This document shows positions 1 through 7,268 of a DNA stretch of 10,774 nucleotides, one piece after another. How positions within the stretch are numbered: position 1 is the stretch's first letter; every line of letters begins with the position of its first letter. The notes under the pieces are model-generated. The model did no database searches and was not told the DNA's origin. It saw only the letters and a list, made by a program, of their open reading frames with translations. The DNA is from an uncultured delta proteobacterium. GTDB lineage: Bacteria > Myxococcota_A > Polyangia > Polyangiales > Polyangiaceae. Location of the stretch: positions 1 through 10,774 of the forward strand of contig CAIOHM010000429.1 of the NCBI GenBank assembly GCA_903858055.1, read 5' to 3'. The position numbers and the translations under genes were made by a program.

Positions 1-20
1 AGGCCTCCGCGGCGACGGCC

Positions 21-2105
21 ATGAGCGCTTCGAGCATCGCCAAGGCGAGCGGACAAAAGGCTCAGCTCCAGAGCTCGCTCGCGGCGAAGCAAGCGGCGCT
101 CATGGCAGGCCCGAACGCGGCGCTCGCGAAGGCGAACGCGCTGCAGTCGAGCGCGATGTCCCGCGTGCAGGGCGCGCAGGCCAGCATCGCCATGGCGGCC
201 GGCGCGCCGGGTCGCCAAATGGCCCTGGCGCAGTCGAAGCTCGCGCAAGCGCAGGCTCGTGCGACGTACTTGCAGAATGCACCCGGTGCTCTTTTGGCGA
301 GCAAGACGGCGTCGGCGAACGCGCTCGTCGCCAGCTACACGCGCGTCCCGACCCTTGGCGTGGGCGGTGGCTCGTCCGGCCTCACCGGGATGACCGCGGG
401 TCTCGGCATCGCCTCGATGGCGTCGCTCTCGAGCGGGCTCTCGAGCAGCTCGCTCACGGGCATGTCGACCCTCGCCAGCGCGAGCTCGTGGAAGTCCCGC
501 CTGAGCACCAACACGACGCAGATGACCTCTCTCTCGACCTTCGAGTCGAGCACCGCGGGGGCCTTCCGCAGCGCGGCGGGGCTTGGTTCGCTCACGTCTT
601 CAGCCGCGACGCTTCGCGGGGCTCCCATGAGCCTCTCCAGCGCGGCTTCGCTGCCGGGTGGGCTCGCTCTCGGAGCTTCGCCATCGCTCGCGAACGCAGG
701 AGCGGCGCTCGCCGGTCGGGCTCCCGCGGGCGCCCCTTCCGCGGAAGATCTCGCGAAGCTCACGGCGGCGGAGAAGGTATCGCTCGGCTTGCAGGCCGGG
801 GTGATCCTCCCGAAAGATCCGCCGACGGTTTCGACCAGCCTCGCAGCCATCGCGGCGCCTGCCGGCGGTGCTGGCGCCGTTGCGGCTGCGACAGGACCCG
901 CCGCGCAGGCTGCCTCGCTGCTCGAAGTCGCGAAGAAAGGCGGCGACCCCGCGGCGATTCGGGATGCGCTTCAGAAGGGCGTGGAGCCGAAGGCCATCGC
1001 GTCGATGCTTCCGCCGGAGAGCCCGCTCTCGGCAGCGCTCGCCGTGGAGCCAGGCGCGGGCGCGCTTGCCACGGTCATCAAGGGCGGCGGGAGCGACCCG
1101 AAGGCGATCGGCGACGCGCTGAAGAAGGGCGTGGAGCCGAAGACGCTCGCGTCCGTCTTGCCGGCCGGCAGCCCCATCGCGAACGCGCTGTCGTCGGAGC
1201 CTGGGGCAGGCGCGATCGCGAAGACCATGGCGTCCGGCGGCGATCCGAAGGCCGTCGTGGGTGCGCTGCAGTCGGGGGTCGACGCGAAGGTCCTCGGGTC
1301 CATGCTCCCCGCCGAGAGCCCCCTCGCGAAGAGCCTCGCGGCCGACCCCGCCGCGAGCGCGGTCGCGGCCGTGGTTGCGTCGGGCGGCGATGCGAAGGCG
1401 TCCAAGGACGCCCTGAAGAAGGGCGTCGACCCCAAGGCGCTCGCGAGCGTTTTGCCTGCGGAGAGCCCGCTCGCGAAGGCCCTCGCGGCGGAGCCCGGAG
1501 CGTCGTCGCTCGCGGCCGTCGCGGCGTCGAACGGCGACCCGAAGGCGTCCGCCGAAGCGCTCAAGAAGGGCGTCGACCCGAAGGCGCTCGCGAGCGTTTT
1601 GCCTGCGGAGAGCCCGCTCGCGCAAGCGCTGGCTTCCGAGGCGACCGCGCGTCCGCTCGCTGCTGCGGTCTCTTCTCCGGGGGACGCGCAAGCCGCCGCG
1701 AACGCCCTCAAGCAGGGCGTGGCGCCACGCACGCTCGCCTCGGTGCTCCCCGCCGAGAGCCCGCTCGCCAAGAGTCTCGCCGCCGAGCCGGGTGCGGGCG
1801 CGATCGCCTCCGCCGTGTCGAGCGGGGGCAACGCGGGCGCCGTGGCGGACGCACTCAAGAAGGGGGCCGACCCGAAGGTCCTCGCCTCCGTGCTACCCCC
1901 CGAGAGCCCCTTCGCGAAGGGCCTCGCGTCGGACGCCTCCGCCAAGGCCATCGTCGCAGCGCTCGAGAAGGGCGCCGATCCAGAGGCCGTGGCGGCCCTC
2001 GCCGCGAAGGGCGCGGGTGCCGATGCGTTCGTCGCGTTGAACGCCGGCGCTGCGACGAAGCCTGGCGACGGCGGGTCGCGCGACGGAGGCCAGACCCATG
2101 GCTGA
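21..2105 (+). CDS. Ala-rich tandem-repeat protein next to T6SS genes (function unknown; probably 5'-partial)
   Basis: I do not recognise a characterised family. The 694 residues counted from the first ATG show three parts. Residues 1-105 are Ala/Gln/Ser-rich and likely helical. Residues about 110-240 are Ser/Gly/Thr/Ala-rich and probably flexible. From residue 300 there are seven consecutive 49-50-residue repeats plus a degenerate eighth, with consensus GDPKAxxDALKKGVDPKxLA followed by SVLPAESPLAKxLAAEPGA. I see no cysteine, signal peptide or membrane segment, so it is probably cytoplasmic or exported without a Sec signal. The frame stays open upstream of the ATG to base 3 with no Shine-Dalgarno visible, so the true start probably lies outside the window. 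Its stop overlaps the next gene's start by 8 bases, marking a coupled operon with a sigma-54-like and an FGE-like gene. A T6SS accessory or effector-scaffold role is inference from context only. High confidence that it is coding (frame intact over 2 kb with protein-level repeats), low on function. Confidence 0.5.
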   Translation: MSASSIAKASGQKAQLQSSLAAKQAALMAGPNAALAKANALQSSAMSRVQGAQASIAMAAGAPGRQMALAQSKLAQAQARATYLQNAPGALLASKTASANALVASYTRVPTLGVGGGSSGLTGMTAGLGIASMASLSSGLSSSSLTGMSTLASASSWKSRLSTNTTQMTSLSTFESSTAGAFRSAAGLGSLTSSAATLRGAPMSLSSAASLPGGLALGASPSLANAGAALAGRAPAGAPSAEDLAKLTAAEKVSLGLQAGVILPKDPPTVSTSLAAIAAPAGGAGAVAAATGPAAQAASLLEVAKKGGDPAAIRDALQKGVEPKAIASMLPPESPLSAALAVEPGAGALATVIKGGGSDPKAIGDALKKGVEPKTLASVLPAGSPIANALSSEPGAGAIAKTMASGGDPKAVVGALQSGVDAKVLGSMLPAESPLAKSLAADPAASAVAAVVASGGDAKASKDALKKGVDPKALASVLPAESPLAKALAAEPGASSLAAVAASNGDPKASAEALKKGVDPKALASVLPAESPLAQALASEATARPLAAAVSSPGDAQAAANALKQGVAPRTLASVLPAESPLAKSLAAEPGAGAIASAVSSGGNAGAVADALKKGADPKVLASVLPPESPFAKGLASDASAKAIVAALEKGADPEAVAALAAKGAGADAFVALNAGAATKPGDGGSRDGGQTHG
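918..2048 (+). repeat. In-frame tandem repeats of 147-150 bp (seven full units plus one degenerate)
   Basis: Units read by eye start at 918, 1065, 1215, 1362, 1509, 1656 and 1803. All are 147 bp except the second, which is 150 bp because of one extra codon. A decayed eighth unit begins at 1950. Each encodes a Gly-Asp-Pro turn, a helix of DALKKG type, a second VDPKxLASVLP segment, a SPLAKxL helix and an EPGA linker, which suggests an alpha-helical solenoid. Protein conservation is strong while third codon positions vary between most units, consistent with an old, selected array. Units four and five share a much more recent 60-base near-identity. Confidence 0.9.
2085..2089 (+). promoter_or_regulatory. 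Shine-Dalgarno GGAGG for the sigma-54-like gene
   Basis: GGAGG lies eight bases upstream of the ATG at 2098, inside the 3' end of the preceding gene. It is the clearest ribosome-binding site in the window. It fixes the start of the sigma-54-like protein, which matters because it confirms that Region I is not simply missed by a wrong start choice. An in-frame extension upstream would also have to run through the end of the repeat gene in a different frame. Confidence 0.7.
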
Positions 2106-3504
2106 TCCCACGCTCGCGCAGCTCCGCGCGCACGTCGCGTGGCAGCTCGATCGCCAGCTCCCGCGCGAGGGTTCGAAGCGCGTCGTCTCAGCGTTGCTCG
2201 TGTTGCTCGACTCGAACGGGCTCCTCGACGTGGCGCCCCTGCTCGAGGTCGCCGCGGAGCACCTCGAAGCCGCGCTCGACGAAGACCCTACCTCGAAGCG
2301 CGCCGCGTTGCTCGCGGGCCTCTCGTTCATGGCCGGGGCCGATCAGGAGGCCGCGCTCGAGGCCTTCGGGAGGCTCCTTGGCGAAGATATGGCGCACGAG
2401 CGCCGCGTGGAGCTCGCCGATCAGGTGAACCGCATCGACCGCGCGCTGCAGCACGTCGGTCTGCTGAAGCGCGATTTGCTCGATGCGGCGCGCGGAGACG
2501 CATCGCTCCGGGATCTGGCCGAGCTTCTGGACGGAGACGCGGACGCGAGGCGCACGGCCGCACAAGAGGCGACCCGCCGCGGTGTGAATGTGCGCTCCGC
2601 GACGCGCGTGGTGGCTTTTCTCGACGAGCCGGCGCCGCGCTACGAACGCGACGACACGATCGTCTCGACGCTGCTCGTCAACGCAGCGGCGGCGTGGCGT
2701 GCGGGAGACCTGGCGAAGGCCAAAGCTTGCTTCGACCGCGCCCTCGCGCGCGACGTGCGTCACGAGGAGCGCGACGTGGTGGTGGCGCTCGTCGGGTCCG
2801 TGCTCTCACGCACCATTTCGCCGCTCGCCGCGGCGCGGGAGGCGCGCCGCGAGCTCGTCCTCGAGACGGTCGCGAAGCTCACGGCGATGCCGACGGCGGA
2901 GGTCCGCCACGTGCTCGCGCTCATGCACCGCTGCGACCCGGTTGCCGTTGGCGCGCGTGACTTCGCGGAGCTCGTGCGTCTGCAGCTCGCGTGGCATGGG
3001 CGCTCGCACGAGCTCTGTGAGCTTGCCGATCGCGCGATCGACGAGTTCGCCAAAGACGTCGACTACCCCTCGCTCTCCGAACGCTTTGGGCGCAGCGTGA
3101 CGGATCTGAAGCGCGCGCGCGAAGAGTTCCTCGCGTTCCAGCGAACGCCCATCGAGCGCCTGGTGCTCGGTGTCGACGAGCACTCGAGCGACCTCGCCTT
3201 CGAGCGCGAGGGCCCGGACCTCTCCGTTCGAGCGGGTGCGCTTGGCGCGGTCCCGGCGAGCCCGTCGCCCGAGCTCTTGCGCCTCGCGCGTGCGCTGCTG
3301 CCACGGGTCGCGGAGTTCATGCGTTATGGCGTCGAACGCCTCGTGCCGGTCTCGATGGCTTCGCTCGCGCAAGAGGCGGCGCTGACCGCCTCGCAGGTCG
3401 AGCGCCTCGTGGAGGGCGTGCTCGTCGCGACCCCCTGGGGCATCGTGGCCATGAATCACTTCGTGCAACGTCCGCCGCGCGTTCCGGGAGCGCCACCACG
3501 ATGA
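2098..3504 (+). CDS. Sigma-54 (RpoN)-like protein lacking Region I and the C-terminal RpoN box
   Basis: The 468-residue product resembles RNA polymerase sigma-54 in its C-terminal half. Residues 267-297 (AEVRHVLALMHRCDPVAVGA, then RDFAELVRLQL) match the core-binding-domain signature, in E. coli RpoN DEVEAVLKRIQRFDPVGVAA then KDLRDCLLIQL. Residues 394-456 match the RpoN HTH region, including the TPWGIVAMNHFV segment against SPRGIFELKYFF. Residues 5-48 also look like the start of a core-binding domain (TLAQLRAHVAWQL, then LDSNGLLDV). Between them lies a helical insert with TPR-like stretches near residues 55-95 and 193-219. The protein begins directly at the core-binding-like part, so the Gln-rich activator-contacting Region I is absent. 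It ends 12 residues after the HTH block, so the RpoN box that binds the -24 promoter element is absent too. A GGAGG at 2085-2089, eight bases before the ATG, supports the start. It overlaps both neighbours. Inference: a core-RNAP-binding regulator or decoy rather than a normal sigma factor. Confidence 0.8.
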   Translation: MADPTLAQLRAHVAWQLDRQLPREGSKRVVSALLVLLDSNGLLDVAPLLEVAAEHLEAALDEDPTSKRAALLAGLSFMAGADQEAALEAFGRLLGEDMAHERRVELADQVNRIDRALQHVGLLKRDLLDAARGDASLRDLAELLDGDADARRTAAQEATRRGVNVRSATRVVAFLDEPAPRYERDDTIVSTLLVNAAAAWRAGDLAKAKACFDRALARDVRHEERDVVVALVGSVLSRTISPLAAAREARRELVLETVAKLTAMPTAEVRHVLALMHRCDPVAVGARDFAELVRLQLAWHGRSHELCELADRAIDEFAKDVDYPSLSERFGRSVTDLKRAREEFLAFQRTPIERLVLGVDEHSSDLAFEREGPDLSVRAGALGAVPASPSPELLRLARALLPRVAEFMRYGVERLVPVSMASLAQEAALTASQVERLVEGVLVATPWGIVAMNHFVQRPPRVPGAPPR

Positions 3505-4499
3505 GCCTCGCCGCCGCACGTCGTCTCGGTGCCGCCGCTCTCGGAGCCGCGAGCTTGCTCTCGTGCACCGGGCCGTCGCCACGATTCGCGCCTGTCGAAG
3601 GGCCCGATGCGGGAAGCGTCACCGACGCGGGGTGCCTCGATGTGATCGCGCTCTGCAAGGCGCAAAACGTCACGTGCGGCGTGGTCCTCGCCCGCGATGC
3701 GCTCTGTGCGCGCGACGTGCTCGTGGACTGCGGTCCATGCCCGAGCTCCCCGACCGCGCGGCAGGCCGTGATCTCCGCGCCGGAGACGTTCGAGATGGGG
3801 AACCCTCTCCCGACTGCGCCTGCCGACGAGCGGCCTGCGTACAAGGTGGGGCTCGAGCCGTTCGCGATCGATCGCTGGGAGGTGACGGTCTCGGAGTACG
3901 CGGCCTGCGTGGCGGCCAAGGCGTGCGCTGCACCGGGCGACGCGGGCGCGTGCAATTACGGCGTTCAGGGCCGCGAGAACCACCCCGTCAATTGTGTCGA
4001 CTGGTACCAGGCGAATGCATACTGCAGCTACCAGGGCATGCGTCTCCCCACGGAAGAAGAGTGGGAGTACGTGGCGCGCAACGGCTCCGGGGCTCGCCTC
4101 TACCCTTGGGGGAACCTCTCGCCGACGGGCCTCGACAGCCTCGGCGTGCCCGGTGTCGCGCTCTGTTGGAGCGGCTCGACCGCGGGCCCGCTCGCGACGA
4201 CGTGCCCCGTTCAGCGTGCCGGTGCGCTCGACCGCACGCGATCCGACTTCGCGCAGGTCGGCTCCACGTTTGCCGTGGAGGATCTCGCGGGCAACGTGCG
4301 CGAATGGACCATCGACGGGGCTTCGCCCAACTACGCTGCCAAGCGCGAGTCGGGCTTTCGGGTCGTGCGCGGAGGCGGGTGGTTCGTCGACTCGTCGCCG
4401 ACGAGCGTCAACGCGATCCATCGATCGGCGATCCTGCCTGTCTCGCGTCTCCCGGATCTCGGCTTCCGCTGCGTGTCGCCGCTCGCGCCCGTTCGTTGA
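3501..4499 (+). CDS. FGE/SUMF1-fold lipoprotein, predicted catalytically inactive
   Basis: The 332-residue product has a short N-terminal hydrophobic signal ending in a lipobox-like LLSC with Cys22 as the likely lipidated residue, so it probably sits in the envelope. Residues 45-80 carry six cysteines (45, 52, 59, 69, 77, 80), a Cys-spaced linker often seen in myxobacterial lipoproteins. Residues about 95-326 form a formylglycine-generating-enzyme/sulfatase-modifying domain (PF03781 type). Its signatures are FEMGN, FAIDRWEVTVSEY, NCVDWYQANAYC, LPTEEEWEY (182-190), NVREW (265-269), RGGGW (290-294) and GFRC (321-324). True FGE enzymes use a Cys pair just after the RGGS motif; here that place reads WFVDSSPTS with no cysteine, so aldehyde formation on sulfatases is not expected. 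The start overlaps the previous stop (ATGA), with GGGAG at 3486-3490 as ribosome-binding site. FGE-fold proteins occur as accessory genes in some T6SS loci, so a structural or binding role there is plausible but inferred. Confidence 0.85.
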   Translation: MSLAAARRLGAAALGAASLLSCTGPSPRFAPVEGPDAGSVTDAGCLDVIALCKAQNVTCGVVLARDALCARDVLVDCGPCPSSPTARQAVISAPETFEMGNPLPTAPADERPAYKVGLEPFAIDRWEVTVSEYAACVAAKACAAPGDAGACNYGVQGRENHPVNCVDWYQANAYCSYQGMRLPTEEEWEYVARNGSGARLYPWGNLSPTGLDSLGVPGVALCWSGSTAGPLATTCPVQRAGALDRTRSDFAQVGSTFAVEDLAGNVREWTIDGASPNYAAKRESGFRVVRGGGWFVDSSPTSVNAIHRSAILPVSRLPDLGFRCVSPLAPVR

Positions 4500-4514
4500 C
4501 GAGCGCCGCGGCTT
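4500..4514. other. 15-base gap between converging operons, no convincing terminator
   Basis: The two coding blocks end within 15 bases of each other (stops at 4497-4499 on + and 4515-4517 on -). A weak inverted repeat ACGAGC/GCTCGT spans 4499-4504 and 4520-4525 with a 15-base loop and no U-run. Transcripts of the two blocks therefore probably overlap at their 3' ends, unless termination is Rho-dependent inside the genes. Confidence 0.5.
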
Positions 4515-7268
4515 CTACTGCTCGTAGGAGACGGTGACCATGACGGTCCGCCGGGGCTGCGGGAGGAGCGAGCTGTCGATGCCGAGGCTGCCGAGGTAGC
4601 CTCCGTTCGGCAGGAAGGTCGCGGGGCCGATCCCTGCGTTCGCGAAGCCGAGACCCGGATGTGCGTACTGGGTGTCGAGCACGTTGCTGACGCGGAGGCC
4701 GATGGCGAGCCCTTGGTAGGGCATGTTCCGCAGGATCGCGTTCGTGTCGAGGACCATGTAGGCCGGAACCTCGGCGACCGGATTCGTCGGAACGGTCGTG
4801 CGCGCGCCGATGATGCGCGAGGTCGCGCTCATGACGAAGGGACCGTCCGTGTAGGTTGCATTGAGCACGGCTTTGTCCTGGGCGATGTCGCCGAGACCGC
4901 GCTCGAACTCCGTGCCCGCGGCGGTCGAACCCCACTCGCGGCCGAGGAACATGCGTGAGTACATGGCGCTCGCGCGCAAGGGCCCGTTCGCCCAGCGAAG
5001 CACCAGCTCGCCACCGACCGTCTGCCGCGCCCGAAGCGCCGCGTCGTCGAACGTCGAACGCGGGTCGGCCACATGGTAAAAGTACGTGCCTGCGTGCGCC
5101 GTCAGCGAATTGAACGTGCCCTCGAGCTGGAGTTCGGCCGTCTGGCTCCGCTCCACCGTCGGCGCTTTCGCAGGTGATGGCACGACAAAGGGCGCGCCGA
5201 GGCGATCGGGCATCCGATCGTACGCGCTCGTCTCGACGGCGGCCTGCCCGTAGAGCAGCTTCAACGCGTAGGCGTCGAAGGTTCCGACGTAGGCGAAGCG
5301 GCCGCTCGCGACGGCGCTCGATCCGTTCGCGGTCGAGCCGTCGACGCGCATGCCGGCGTGCACGGTGTGGTGCTCGAGGAACTCGTAACGCGCGCTCAGG
5401 TAGGAGCCGAAGATGTCGGGGCGAACGACGCGAAGCGGGTCGCGTCCGTCCGAGTCGCCGCGGTAGCTGCCAAGCGCGCAGCCGATGAACTCTTGGTCGC
5501 GGCCGGCGGCGATGGGCGTCGGCATGCTCGGGACGAGCTGCTCCTCTTCACGCGTTGGGCGCACCACGGGCGTCGTGAGGCAGTCGCTCGCGTTCGGGAG
5601 CGGGTGGCGGATCGGGAACGACGCCGCGGAGGAGGTCTCCAGGTCCGTCGCGACCTCGGTCATGGCGTAGCGAAGGCCGGCCGAGAGAGAGAGCTCGTCC
5701 TTTCGAAGGAGTGCGTTGCGCGCGAGCACCGACGTGAAGTCGCTCTGAAGCGCCGTCATGAAGCTCGTTTGGGCGAACGCGTACATCACGGGACCGTCGA
5801 CGGGATTCGTCGCAAAGTCCCATGAGGCCGAGGGCTCCCCCTTGCGGCGGATGAGGACGGCCGAGGTCGGCTCGACGACGCTGCGCTGTCGACGCAGGAT
5901 CGTCACGGCCCGCGTATCGCGCGAAACGTTGAGCGAGTGCTTCACGTAGACGTTGTCATCGAAGCTCGTGACGGGCATCGCGGTCTGCACGCGGTCGCCC
6001 GCCGCCGCGACGCCCTGGCCGCTCTCACGCCCGTAGAACTGGTAACCGACCTCGATGTCCTTGAACTGCACGCGGGCGTCGAGGGCGGACTTGTTGTCCG
6101 GCGACTCGAAGCGTCCTCCAAAGTTCGGGTAGGCGTCGAAGAGGCGGCGCCCCCAGAGGCGAGCGTCCGAGTAGACGGCGTCGCTCAAGAACGCGTACTG
6201 ATCGCGCACGCTCCGGTCGAGGTAACCCGCCTCGATGCGCGCGGCGACGCGGAAGACGAACTCGCGGCCTACGTAGGCCGCCGTCGCGTCGACGACCTTC
6301 GTGGCGAGGGAGCGGTAGGGCAGGTTCGCCGCCGACCCGCCGTAGGAGACGCGCGCGTCGAGGCTCGCGCCGTAGTCGCCGAGGGACTGCCGCTTGTCGT
6401 AGTTGCGCGTCGTGACGTTGATGACCGCGAGCGCCGCGTTTTGCCCGAAGTACGCGGCCGATGGGCCGAGCGTGACCTCGACGCGATCGACGTTCGACAT
6501 CGGCACGCTCGCGAGGAGCTGCGCGTCGCCCGAGAAGACGTCGTTCATCACCATGCCGTCGACGACGACGACGTAGGGCACCGAGCCGTCGCCCGAGCGA
6601 ACGCCGCGGAACGACGGGAGCGCGTAGTTGCGACCAAACGAGCGCTGAACGTCGGTGCTCGGCAGGTCGTCGAGGACCTCGCTGAGGTTCGTGTAGCCGC
6701 GTGCGCGCAGCATCGTGTGGGTGAACACGAGCGCGAGCGCGGGTATCGTGCGCACGCTCTCGGAACGGTTCACGCCACCCGAGACCGGCGACGTGCTCAT
6801 GTCCTCGATGGCGAGCATGGCCGAGGTCCCCGTGTCTTCCTCGACGGTGGCTCGTGCGGTGCGCCGAAGCCCGCGCGGCAACGTGTTCGGGAGGCCGCTC
6901 TCGTCGGGCTTGCCGAGGTCGGAGCGCGGCGCGTCTTCGTCGTCTTCGGTGGAGTCGCTGCTGAGCGAGGTGCCCGCGCCGTCGATGGCGGGGCGCAACG
7001 TCGGTGCCGCAGCGGGCGCCACGGGTGCTTCCGTTGCAGGCGCGGCCCCGGGTGCCGCACCCGCTCCGGGCATCGCCGGCAACGAGGGCACCTTGGGCAG
7101 TGCGGGCGCGCTGGGCATCGCCGGTGCTTTCGGCAAGCTCGGGGCCGCGGGCAAGGCGGGCGCAGCAGGGGCAGCCGGTGGAGCGCCTTGAGGAGCGGCC
7201 TGGGCGAGCGTGGCGCAGAGGCCGGCCATCAACGGGCCGCAGACGGTGAGGGCGCGAGCGAATTTCAT
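4515..7268 (-). CDS. TonB-dependent outer-membrane receptor with Pro/Ala-rich N-terminal extension
   Basis: The 917-residue product begins with a signal peptide (residues 1-24, cleavage likely after AQA). Residues 25-95 are a Pro/Ala-rich stretch with repeated xPxAPxLPK-like units, followed by an acidic Ser/Asp/Glu patch near 101-113. The plug domain spans about 170-290, with RARGYTNLSEVLDDLPS, SFRGVR (219-224), VVVVDGM (233-239) and VDRVEVTLGPSAAYFGQNAA leading into AVINVTTR. The rest is a beta-barrel with alternating strands ending TVMVTVSYEQ; the last residue is Gln rather than the usual aromatic. I see no clear TonB box. Such receptors import siderophores, haem, vitamins, metals or glycans in a TonB/ExbBD-dependent way; the substrate cannot be read here. 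The start codon overlaps the stop of the upstream 149-residue gene (ATGA), placing it at the end of the T6SS operon. It converges with the FGE-like gene, leaving only 15 bases between the stops. Confidence 0.88.
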   Translation of the reverse strand: MKFARALTVCGPLMAGLCATLAQAAPQGAPPAAPAAPALPAAPSLPKAPAMPSAPALPKVPSLPAMPGAGAAPGAAPATEAPVAPAAAPTLRPAIDGAGTSLSSDSTEDDEDAPRSDLGKPDESGLPNTLPRGLRRTARATVEEDTGTSAMLAIEDMSTSPVSGGVNRSESVRTIPALALVFTHTMLRARGYTNLSEVLDDLPSTDVQRSFGRNYALPSFRGVRSGDGSVPYVVVVDGMVMNDVFSGDAQLLASVPMSNVDRVEVTLGPSAAYFGQNAALAVINVTTRNYDKRQSLGDYGASLDARVSYGGSAANLPYRSLATKVVDATAAYVGREFVFRVAARIEAGYLDRSVRDQYAFLSDAVYSDARLWGRRLFDAYPNFGGRFESPDNKSALDARVQFKDIEVGYQFYGRESGQGVAAAGDRVQTAMPVTSFDDNVYVKHSLNVSRDTRAVTILRRQRSVVEPTSAVLIRRKGEPSASWDFATNPVDGPVMYAFAQTSFMTALQSDFTSVLARNALLRKDELSLSAGLRYAMTEVATDLETSSAASFPIRHPLPNASDCLTTPVVRPTREEEQLVPSMPTPIAAGRDQEFIGCALGSYRGDSDGRDPLRVVRPDIFGSYLSARYEFLEHHTVHAGMRVDGSTANGSSAVASGRFAYVGTFDAYALKLLYGQAAVETSAYDRMPDRLGAPFVVPSPAKAPTVERSQTAELQLEGTFNSLTAHAGTYFYHVADPRSTFDDAALRARQTVGGELVLRWANGPLRASAMYSRMFLGREWGSTAAGTEFERGLGDIAQDKAVLNATYTDGPFVMSATSRIIGARTTVPTNPVAEVPAYMVLDTNAILRNMPYQGLAIGLRVSNVLDTQYAHPGLGFANAGIGPATFLPNGGYLGSLGIDSSLLPQPRRTVMVTVSYEQ
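6990..7196 (-). repeat. Pro/Ala-rich low-complexity region of the TonB-dependent receptor
   Basis: This codes for residues 25-93 of the mature receptor N-terminus, with proline at nearly every third or fourth residue in a degenerate LPxAPxLPK pattern. Such stretches form extended polyproline-like rods. Inference: it could span the periplasm or contact TonB or peptidoglycan before the plug. It is not a typical TonB-dependent receptor N-terminal signalling (STN) domain. Confidence 0.7.

Noticed and set aside
488..2428. Long + strand open frame (646 codons) across the repeat gene
   Set aside because: The translation is Arg/Gly-rich without domains and overlaps two better-supported genes in other frames; it is a high-GC shadow.
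2098..3504. Ordinary housekeeping RpoN
   Set aside because: Region I and the RpoN box are absent, and the supported start and stop leave no room for either.
3501..4499. Active formylglycine-generating enzyme
   Set aside because: The Cys pair expected after the RGGS-type motif is missing, and no sulfatase is nearby.
4499..4525. Inverted repeat ACGAGC/GCTCGT as a bidirectional terminator
   Set aside because: The stem is six bases with a 15-base loop and no T-run, and it overlaps the receptor stop codon.
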